Of a stretch of 64,000 nucleotides of DNA, positions 57,733 through 64,000 are shown piece after piece. A program made the position numbers and the translations under genes. The stretch lies in NCBI RefSeq assembly GCF_017161325.1, contig NZ_CP045670.1, positions 62,001 through 126,000 of the forward strand, read 5' to 3'. The number at the start of each line of letters is the position of its first letter. Positions within the stretch are counted from its first letter, which is position 1. The notes below the pieces were generated by a model, which saw only the letters and a program-made list of their open reading frames with translations, did no database searches and was not told the DNA's origin. This DNA comes from Treponema pedis. Lineage in GTDB: Bacteria > Spirochaetota > Spirochaetia > Treponematales > Treponemataceae.

Positions 57733-57940
57733 ATGCAAATTAATTATATTTATTCACCGCCTAACTGTCTTACCTTTCGGACAGCGATATCGGTGCAGCA
57801 AGCGAGAAGCAAGCGCGGTGCCGATACTTGTTTACTTTTATATTTTGTGCAATAATAAAAGCTATAAGGAAGCTTCAGGATTCTTAAGGGCAAGGCGCTT
57901 GCACCGGCCCTTAAGAAGCAATTTTGACGATAGGAGGAGG
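57733..57940 (+). repeat. Palindromic spacer 18 (chimeric)
   Basis: Leader ATGCAAATTAATTATATTTATTC with GCCTAAC. A left arm GATACTTGT lacks its partner. A new perfect hairpin follows: TTCTTAAGGGC (57881-57891) / GCCCTTAAGAA (57907-57917). Confidence 0.8.
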
Positions 57941-57941
57941 T

Positions 57942-58058
57942 ATGAGCGGTTTTGCAAAAAATAATACACATAATGCTCCATTTGGTAGTTATGATATACT
58001 GGATAAGATTGACACACATCAAGATTTTGATTTGTTTCATAGACTTGAACCTATATAG
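57942..58058 (+). CDS. 38-residue tip remnant or small protein
   Basis: ATG preceded by AGGAGGAGG, a strong ribosome site. The product MSGFAKNNTHNAPFGSYDIL..., ending LEPI, looks like the last residues of a toxin tip joined to a spacer hairpin. It may be translated but has no recognisable function. Confidence 0.35.
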   Translation: MSGFAKNNTHNAPFGSYDILDKIDTHQDFDLFHRLEPI

Positions 58059-58074
58059 TATGGGAGATTAAGAG

Positions 58075-59340
58075 ATGTTAAAGAAAAGTATATATATTCC
58101 GGTTATTCTGATGTTTTTGTCTTCATGCAGAATTTCCGATGAACATATTATTCAATTTACAAATATGCACTTAGATAGTTATTATTATGTAGATAAGACG
58201 ACAAAAACATTGCAATGTTACGGAGCAAATGCAAATATTATAACCTGTTATGATTTAATTGGAAAAGAAAAATTATGGGAATTCCCATCTGATAAACTTG
58301 CATATGATAGACTGCGAACGGTCAATTATATGTATAATTCGTTTGATGGAAATATTTTAATGTCATTAAGCTATCGGGAATTGGAAGAAAAAAACTCTAA
58401 TATATGTATCGTAAATGTTTTTTCGGGAAAAGTATTGAAAAAATTGGGGATAACGGGATATGTGTATTATACGATTAAAGAAGGAAATTCTCTTTATGCA
58501 GTAATAGGTGTGAATGATGTCGGAATTGATAGAAATGGAATATCGGATGATGTTTTAATTATAAGAATAGATTTACTTTCTTTGAAGTGGTCTATTATTT
58601 TCAAACTTTCCGATACTGGACAATCGATGAAATATAAGTCGGAATATTTAAATATACATTTACCGCTTGTTATTATCGACGATATGATATTATTTTATAC
58701 TCATTATCCGTATTGTGCATATAATAAGCATTATTTATATTCAATAAATAAGAATAACGGAGATATTTATTGGAAAAAGAATGTGCTATCTAACTTTGCA
58801 GTTGATAAAATTAATTGTTTTGTTTATTTTGTCAATGATAATTTTGTTTTAATTAAGAAAAATATCGGAACTGATGAAGAATTTGTCATTGCTGAATTTA
58901 AAAAGGAATTAAACGATTCCATACTCAATTATAATATAATGATAAATAATAATATTATTTTTATATATGATTATAATTGTAGTGAAGGATATATATACAA
59001 TGATATGATGAAAAAAATAACAACATTTTCTGAATTAAAATTAGCAAGGCAAAATATATCGTTATTTGATAGAATGCAATCTGCATACTACATTTTATAT
59101 GATGATGAAAATATTATATATTGGGACCAAAAAAATAAATCAATAAAAAAATATAATTTTTTAAAAAATACTGAGGTGGAAATATTAAAATTAGGTAAAA
59201 ATAAAGATGTGGGATATTTTGAAAAGTATGATAATGGTGTTGTTTTTATAATATCAAGTCCAAATATGTCTTATACATTTGGGGCGGGAAGTCACGATGC
59301 TGTATATACTGTTCTTTTACCGAAAGATTGTTATGAATAA
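58075..59340 (+). CDS. Immunity gene 22 (lipoprotein, beta-propeller-like)
   Basis: 421 residues, lipobox MFLSSC. Repeated beta strands such as ANIITCYDLIGKEKLWEFP and YSINKNNGDIYWKKNVLSN look like a PQQ-type propeller. It is the longest of the three propeller-like immunity candidates. It starts 16 bp after the 38-residue remnant. Confidence 0.62.
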   Translation: MLKKSIYIPVILMFLSSCRISDEHIIQFTNMHLDSYYYVDKTTKTLQCYGANANIITCYDLIGKEKLWEFPSDKLAYDRLRTVNYMYNSFDGNILMSLSYRELEEKNSNICIVNVFSGKVLKKLGITGYVYYTIKEGNSLYAVIGVNDVGIDRNGISDDVLIIRIDLLSLKWSIIFKLSDTGQSMKYKSEYLNIHLPLVIIDDMILFYTHYPYCAYNKHYLYSINKNNGDIYWKKNVLSNFAVDKINCFVYFVNDNFVLIKKNIGTDEEFVIAEFKKELNDSILNYNIMINNNIIFIYDYNCSEGYIYNDMMKKITTFSELKLARQNISLFDRMQSAYYILYDDENIIYWDQKNKSIKKYNFLKNTEVEILKLGKNKDVGYFEKYDNGVVFIISSPNMSYTFGAGSHDAVYTVLLPKDCYE

Positions 59341-59523
59341 AATAATTAATACTAATTTAAACTTATTTCCGTTAGGAGAGATAAGGTATAGATAAAATGT
59401 GTGTGCTAGATGGATGGAATAAGTATTATTTAATATAAAAACCGATTTAATTTACAAAAGAATTTCTGGGTGAGTAAAAATTATATCCCAAAAGAAAACA
59501 ATAAACCTTTGGAGAGTGAATAA

Positions 59524-60000
59524 ATGACGGAAGGAGAATATTTTATTACCAATTTAATAAAAAATAATATGATTCAATTGTTTGATATAAATGGTAAGGA
59601 TATGGAATTTGATTTTCAGCGACATATATGTTACAGTATAGCTGACATTTCTCTTAAAATAGGCAATAAGAAAGAAAGAATTGGATTTAGTATCTATTCA
59701 GCATTATACTTAGCAAAAGTATGGAAAGTACACATCGAAAAGTCGCAATACAAAAAGAAATTTATTTTATTAGTGCAAGTTGAAAATGAGTGGATATTAG
59801 GTAAACGAAATTCTGCTCCACCTTATGTTATATTAAATACTTTTGCAAAAGATAAAATATATAATTATAGTATTTTTTCTCGAATGTATGATGAAGATTT
59901 TATTACTAATTATAATTTGGATAAAATATTGAATGATATAAATTATGAACTATTTATGTCGGTTAATGGAGATATTCGTATTCTTTTATGTTATAAATGA
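59524..60000 (+). CDS. Candidate immunity gene (cytoplasmic)
   Basis: 158 residues, no signal; ribosome site TTGGAGAG. No family recognised. In front (59341-59523) a frame ending SKNYIPKENNKPLESE TAA just before the ATG looks like the end of a lost toxin tip. Confidence 0.52.
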   Translation: MTEGEYFITNLIKNNMIQLFDINGKDMEFDFQRHICYSIADISLKIGNKKERIGFSIYSALYLAKVWKVHIEKSQYKKKFILLVQVENEWILGKRNSAPPYVILNTFAKDKIYNYSIFSRMYDEDFITNYNLDKILNDINYELFMSVNGDIRILLCYK

Positions 60001-60018
60001 GAATAGAAGTAATTTTTA

Positions 60019-60363
60019 GTGAAAACAAAATTTTGCATTTATTTACAACCTCACTATCTCATTCCTCGGACAGCAATTGAGGCGGAAATCGTTTTTGCGG
60101 AAAAATGCTGGTATTACCGCAGTGACCGTCTTGGAAGTGCACAATTTGTAATGTACCGGAGGGTAAATGGAGCTGCTGGTGCTATATCCGGAGTTATACA
60201 AACTCCATTAGAATTTACAGAGAAACAAGTAAAACAAATACTAACTGTTCCTGATGGATATTTATATAAAACAAATATTCAAAGAGAGATGTTAAGAGAT
60301 ATTGGAGCTACAATTCGCGATGAAGGTATTAATAATATACTTAATAAATACATAAAGGACTAG
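60019..60363 (+). CDS. Minimal RHS cassette 23: leader, 16-residue core, tip
   Basis: 114 residues from GTG in the leader. MKTKFCIYLQPHYLIPRTAIEAE is the leader, KCWYYRSDRLGSAQFV a decayed piece of the core (YYYHSDHLGSAQFV elsewhere), and then a tip: NGAAGAISGVIQTPLEFTEKQVKQILTVPDGYLYK to NKYIKD. Internal deletions took the hairpins and most of the core while keeping one frame. The tip is not recognised. Confidence 0.55.
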   Translation: MKTKFCIYLQPHYLIPRTAIEAEIVFAEKCWYYRSDRLGSAQFVMYRRVNGAAGAISGVIQTPLEFTEKQVKQILTVPDGYLYKTNIQREMLRDIGATIRDEGINNILNKYIKD

Positions 60364-60372
60364 GATATTAAA

Positions 60373-60651
60373 ATGAAAAAAATATTTGATATTATTTTTG
60401 AATTTCATGATAAAATAAATGGGCTGGTAGTTATAAGTTATTTACTGCTACTATATATCTTCGGAAAATCTGATAAAGTAATAACATTTGTAGTTAATAT
60501 TACTTTAAATTTAAAATTAGATGTACCTATAAGGACAAAAGGTGTATATGTTTCAATATTTCTGATGTTTGGAACTTTATTTTTAATAGAGATATTAGTC
60601 GCTATTATAGCATTGTGCCGATATTTTATTAAGAATAGAGGGGAGATATAA
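60373..60651 (+). CDS. Immunity gene 23 (small membrane protein)
   Basis: 92 residues with two hydrophobic helices (LVVISYLLLLYIFG and VSIFLMFGTLFLIEILVAIIALC). It begins 9 bp after tip 23. Confidence 0.55.
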   Translation: MKKIFDIIFEFHDKINGLVVISYLLLLYIFGKSDKVITFVVNITLNLKLDVPIRTKGVYVSIFLMFGTLFLIEILVAIIALCRYFIKNRGEI

Positions 60652-60680
60652 TACTGGGAATACATTGAAGCTGTGTTATT

Positions 60681-61662
60681 AAGGAAAAACGTTACTACTA
60701 CCATAGTGACCATTTAGGAAGCGCACAATTCGTAACGGACTGGCGCGGTAAGCAATACGAATACATTGAATATACACCTTACGGGGAACTATGGACTTAC
60801 AAGTCAAAAACAGCAAAGCTGTTTTTGACGACGTATAATAATTTCCTTGCAAAGCAGCCCGTAGGGCTGATAGAAGAGACTGCACCGGGAATAGATAAGT
60901 TACCGTTCAGGTTTACAGGGAAAGAGCTTGACGAAGAGACGGGACTGTATTATTATGGGGCTAGGTACCTTGACCCGAAGTATAGTAGGTGGTTGAGCGG
61001 CGACCCGTCGCTAAGCGACTATATACCGCAAGCACCGGTAAACGATGAAGCTAAAAAGCATAATGAAAATTTACCCGGAATGGGTGGTGTGTTTAATGTT
61101 GTAAACTTGCATGTATACCACTACGCGGGGAATAATCCGGTGAAATATATTGATCCGGATGGAAATTTTATTGCATCTTATTTTGCAAACACTAAATTAA
61201 ATGATGCTTTTAGTTTTTTTATTGAGAAATATCAAAAAAAATTAAGTGCAATAAATAAGGCTAGTCAACTTTATCAGAAAATATATGATATACCTAAAAA
61301 CACTGCTTTGGAAGATGCTATAGTATTTGATAAAGAACAAGCTGCCGATTATATTCCTGATGAAGCCGGAAAAAATGCAGAATAGATAGGATATGAAAAG
61401 AATTCTAAAGAATATAATAATTATGTAAAACAAGAAACAAAATTATATTCAAAACTTCAAGAGCTTGGAAAACAAAAGTATCCTGATGGTACTTATAAAA
61501 ATGGACTTGTAGATAAGATATTAAATACGCCTTTGGATATATATAATAATAAATACCAAGAATGCATTTCGGAAGGCTTATCAAACAGTGAAGCTATGAA
61601 AAATGCTGATATTGCCGCAAATGAATATATAAATAACACTTTGGAGGATACCGGCTTATGAT
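60681..61662 (+). pseudogene. RHS cassette 24: core with in-frame insertion, tip with amber codon
   Basis: The core begins KEKRYYYHSDHLGSAQFV after a TGA with no start codon. Insertion copy D is read through in frame (ELWTYKSKTAKLFLTTYNNFLAKQ, then PVGLIEE). The core ends NNPVKYIDPDGN. The helical tip (FIASYFANTKLNDAFSFFIEK) meets TAG at 61383-61385, then continues in the same frame (GYEKNSKEYNNYVKQETKLYS to LEDTGL) to 61662, where ATGA overlaps the immunity gene. Tip activity not recognised. Confidence 0.65.
60795..60869 (+). repeat. 75-bp palindromic insertion element, copy D (open in frame)
   Basis: Same junction and length as copies A and B, with GTCAAAAACAGC-AAA-GCTGTTTTTGAC and AGCCC-GTA-GGGCT. 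CAG instead of TAG keeps the 25 inserted codons open. Confidence 0.88.
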
Positions 61663-62145
61663 AAAAAGGTATATTTGTTTATTTTTTTGCATTATTTCTC
61701 TTCACATATGTATTTTCGGATAATGCATCAACAGGCTCCTGCGGTTTTCCTATAGATAAATATAAATATGGCAATGGAAATTTTAGAATTGATAATATAA
61801 TGTCTTTAGCAGTAACTTATTGGATACAAGAAAATCCTTTCCCGAATTTAGATTATTCCAAATCGTATATTGTATTTACCCGGGAATTTATATTTCTTTC
61901 CGATTCTAAATTTCTCGTAATTGAAACTATGTGGACTGCATCATATTTGGAAACACTAAATGAATATATATTTGATCACTCCCTAAGCGGGGCTGTTAGG
62001 AGTATACTCTTATGAGCTAAATAAAGAAGGAAACATAGAAAATAAAGTTTATGTTATAAAGCTCAAAAATAATAAATTATTTGTATATGATAAAATAACG
62101 GAAAAAGAAACGGTGTATGTCTGTAGAGGTAAAGCATTTTTTTAG
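61659..62145 (+). pseudogene. Immunity gene 24, two frameshifts
   Basis: The start overlaps the toxin by 4 bp (ATGA) and gives a signal (YICLFFCIISLHICIFG) before a stop. The next frame continues SDNASTGSCGFPIDKYKYGNGNF to SGAVRSILL, and a third frame GVYSYELNKEGNIENKVY to GKAFF TAG at 62145. Repaired, ~160 residues, exported. Confidence 0.55.
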
Positions 62146-62184
62146 ACAATGGGCGTATATATATTGAAGCGTAAGAAATATAAA

Positions 62185-62832
62185 TTATAAATAAATAAGT
62201 TTATCCGTAATTAATGAAAGCATTTTCAAGTCGTGACTTATAAAAATATAGGCCTGATGATTTTTTTCTTTTATTTTCAATAAAAGCCGAATTATTTTTG
62301 CCTGTACGCTTGTATCAAGCATTGAGGTAGACTCATCGAAGATAATTATCGAAGGTTCCAACAAAAGGGTCCTTAATATTGAAAAACGTTGCAGCTGTCC
62401 GCCTGAAACTTCTTCAGGATAACGTTTAAGGAGATTGGTAGCCAATTGAAGCTCATTCATATTTTCAAGAATTTTTTTTTCAAATAATTTTTTTTCATGT
62501 GTTATCGGCATAAAATTTCTTATTTCATTTAAACTGTACGATAGCGTTTTGTTGGGGTCAAAAGAAGTTTCAGGATTTTGCATTACCAATTGAATACAGG
62601 TATGCAGTTTTTTATTTTGTTTTAAAATTTGAATGGACGTATTATTAAACAAAATAGTCCCGCTTTCCGGTTTTAAGAAACCTAAAATACACAGTGCTAC
62701 CGTGCTCTTACCCGAACCGCTTTTTCCTGTGATACCGAGAATTTCGTTTTCGCGTAATTCAAAACTCATATCTTCGATTACCGGTTTTAATTTTTTATTA
62801 TAACGGTAAGATATATTTTCAACCTTTAACAT
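62185..62832 (-). CDS. ABC transporter ATPase, oligopeptide/nickel type, second subunit (DppF/NikE-like)
   Basis: 215 residues. Walker A is GKSGSGKST, the signature VSGGQLQR, Walker B IIIFDEST and the switch histidine ISHD. It is shorter than typical DppF (~310 aa) because it lacks the C-terminal extension, as NikE-like subunits do. It powers uptake of peptides or metal chelates together with the next gene, whose stop it overlaps by 7 bp. It reads toward the RHS array and ends 40 bp from it. Confidence 0.88.
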   Translation of the reverse strand: MLKVENISYRYNKKLKPVIEDMSFELRENEILGITGKSGSGKSTVALCILGFLKPESGTILFNNTSIQILKQNKKLHTCIQLVMQNPETSFDPNKTLSYSLNEIRNFMPITHEKKLFEKKILENMNELQLATNLLKRYPEEVSGGQLQRFSILRTLLLEPSIIIFDESTSMLDTSVQAKIIRLLLKIKEKNHQAYIFISHDLKMLSLITDKLIYL

Positions 62833-63710
62833 TCACAAACCCTCACAAAGTGATTATCATCTATTTTTATCATTTTTGACCGGTTGACTTCGGCAGTTTC
62901 TATTTCCCTCAGGTTTTGATTCAATAGAGAAAAACCGTCAAAGGCCTTCATTCCGTGAGAAGGAAGGGAGGCCAACAGATTTTTAAAATAAGGATGAAGG
63001 GGATTATTAAAAAGTTCTTTTGTCTTCCCCATTTCATAAATAAAACCTCCATGCATTACAATAAGCGTATCTGAAATTTCCTCCGCCAATTCCAAATCGT
63101 GAGTTACCAATACAATCGTCAATTTTTTTGTTTTATGGATATTTTGGATAAGCGCAATCGTGTCCTTGCGTAATGCATCGTCAAGGCCCTTAGTAGGCTC
63201 GTCAAGAAAAATGATTCCAGGAGAACCTATAATTCCCATGGCAATTAAAAATCTTTGTTTCATTCCGCCCGATAATTGAAAGGGATAGAGTTTAAGAATT
63301 TTTTGAGGAGGTTCCAATCTTACTTCTTTTAAAAGAGCACACAGGTTTTTATCGCTTACCTGCTTAGTTTTCCATGCGAGAAGAAGCTGCTGCTTGCAGG
63401 TAAGAAGAGGATTCAGAGCGGAGGCTGAATTTTGTAAAACAAAACCCATTTCATTTTTACGGATAGACCGCTTTTCCGCCTCTTTAAGTGCATAAAAATT
63501 TTCCCCCTTCCATGTTACCGTGCCTGAAATATGAGCATCAACCGGTAATAAACCGCTTATAGTATGCTCGGTAAGAGATTTGCCTGAACCCGTTTCACCG
63601 GTGATACAAAAAATTTCTCCTTTTTGGATAGTAAAGTTTAAATCCTTTAATATGGGTTCGGTTTGTGCGGAAAATCTTACAAAGACATTTTTAACTGTTA
63701 TATATTCCAT
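62826..63710 (-). CDS. ABC transporter ATPase, oligopeptide/nickel type, first subunit (DppD/NikD-like)
   Basis: 294 residues. Walker A GETGSGKS, signature LSGGMKQR, Walker B IIFLDEPTKGLD and switch VTHD. Near the end, NPLHPYFKNLLASLPSHG is the peptide-transporter C-terminal motif. It sits between the permease (9 bp upstream) and the second ATPase, in the usual C-D-F order. Confidence 0.9.
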   Translation of the reverse strand: MEYITVKNVFVRFSAQTEPILKDLNFTIQKGEIFCITGETGSGKSLTEHTISGLLPVDAHISGTVTWKGENFYALKEAEKRSIRKNEMGFVLQNSASALNPLLTCKQQLLLAWKTKQVSDKNLCALLKEVRLEPPQKILKLYPFQLSGGMKQRFLIAMGIIGSPGIIFLDEPTKGLDDALRKDTIALIQNIHKTKKLTIVLVTHDLELAEEISDTLIVMHGGFIYEMGKTKELFNNPLHPYFKNLLASLPSHGMKAFDGFSLLNQNLREIETAEVNRSKMIKIDDNHFVRVCEC

Positions 63711-63719
63711 TTTTTTAAT

Positions 63720-64000
63720 TTACAAAACAAGATGTTTTGCCCTCCTTTTTTCTCCGGCATATTTTATAGACTCGGACAATTGTGTAAACCAAAAAATGAT
63801 ACTGAATTGCAGTAACCCGGGACATAACACCGTCCATGGTGCAATATTCATATAGCGTATGGATTCCTGCATTATAAGCCCTATATCTGCATGGGGAGGC
63901 TTTACTCCGAAACCTAAAAACGAATATGCCGATATGGATAAGATAATATTTCCTAAAATCATACCGGTTTGCGGCAACATCAGCTTAAAACTTTGCGGTA
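63720..64000 (-). CDS. ABC transporter permease, DppC-like, C-terminal part (runs off the right edge)
   Basis: The frame is open to the window end; residues PQSFKLMLPQTG precede the first ATG, so the gene starts outside. The segment ISAYSFLGFGVKPPHADIGLIMQES is the typical DppC/OppC loop after the EAA motif. It is the membrane partner of the two ATPases. Confidence 0.85.
   Translation of the reverse strand, partial: PQSFKLMLPQTGMILGNIILSISAYSFLGFGVKPPHADIGLIMQESIRYMNIAPWTVLCPGLLQFSIIFWFTQLSESIKYAGEKRRAKHLVL

Noticed and set aside
20022-60070. Spacers as insertion sequences with transposases
   Set aside because: No transposase-like frame, no target-site duplications, and the ORFs in the spacers are simple translations of hairpins.
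20695-61385. Amber recoding (pyrrolysine or suppression) across the array
   Set aside because: Many normal genes here end in TAG, other breaks are TAA or frameshifts, and no pyl genes are seen. Nonsense decay is simpler.
18479-62145. CRISPR array
   Set aside because: The repeats are long, mosaic, irregularly spaced and separated by genes; there are no uniform spacers and no cas genes.

Overview
The window looks like a spirochaete chromosome of the genus Treponema, close to the oral and hoof treponemes (T. denticola / T. pedis type). Evidence: a fused HTH-CTP:phosphocholine cytidylyltransferase-choline kinase (the licCA arrangement known from T. denticola), a selenocysteine-containing glycine/sarcosine/betaine reductase, BCCT transporters, a neelaredoxin-like superoxide reductase with a degenerate first iron site, a spirochaetal hexokinase, and many small lipoproteins. 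The species is inferred, not proven.

Layout. 1-2082: 5' part (minus strand) of a large beta-helix surface lipoprotein with a frameshift near its start. 2180-2720: six hairpin repeats. 3000-10.7 kb: choline/betaine block: licCA with a probably leaderless promoter and three 21-bp-spaced direct repeats, a BCCT transporter, then on the minus strand a second BCCT transporter followed by the two component-B subunits of a betaine/glycine-type reductase, one with an in-frame UGA (Sec) and a visible SECIS hairpin. 11-13.6 kb: iron-type ABC binding protein and permease without an ATPase, and a histidine phosphatase. 13.7-17.8 kb: lipoprotein, tRNA-Val, superoxide reductase, hexokinase, MATE exporter. 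62.2-64 kb (minus strand): two oligopeptide-type ABC ATPases and part of a permease.

18.5-62.1 kb, about 44 kb all on the plus strand, is the unusual part: an archive of truncated RHS toxin cassettes. Most units carry (a) a leader that usually begins ATGAAAAC and runs into a palindrome-rich spacer, (b) a fragment of a conserved RHS core ending in NPxKYxDPDGR, (c) a C-terminal toxin tip unlike the others, and (d) a short AT-rich candidate immunity gene that overlaps or nearly overlaps the toxin stop. I count about 18 leader/spacer copies, 18 units that keep some RHS core, and 29 candidate immunity genes. Recognisable tips: protein-glutamine deamidase (two copies), WHH-type HNH nuclease, permuted papain-like hydrolase (three copies at different stages of decay), toxin-44-like, caspase-like His/Cys, lipase with an ankyrin partner, aspzincin metalloprotease, and YkuD-like L,D-transpeptidase fold with a Sel1-repeat partner. 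No full-length rhs gene, secretion system or integrase lies in the window, so the array looks like a store of silent or donor cassettes.

The spacers are the most novel signal. Each is a string of hairpins whose backbone is conserved but whose arms differ between copies while staying self-complementary. In several copies the hairpins stay open in one frame from the leader ATG into the RHS core, so they are protein-coding palindromes. A separate 75-bp palindromic element sits in frame at one identical codon junction of the RHS core in three units. Deletion junctions and one mismatched hairpin (left arm of one type, right arm of another) point to recombination at these hairpins. Many units are pseudogenes through frameshifts in homopolymers or in-frame stops, and two poly-G tracts (9 and 12 G) lie in an immunity gene and in an RHS core.
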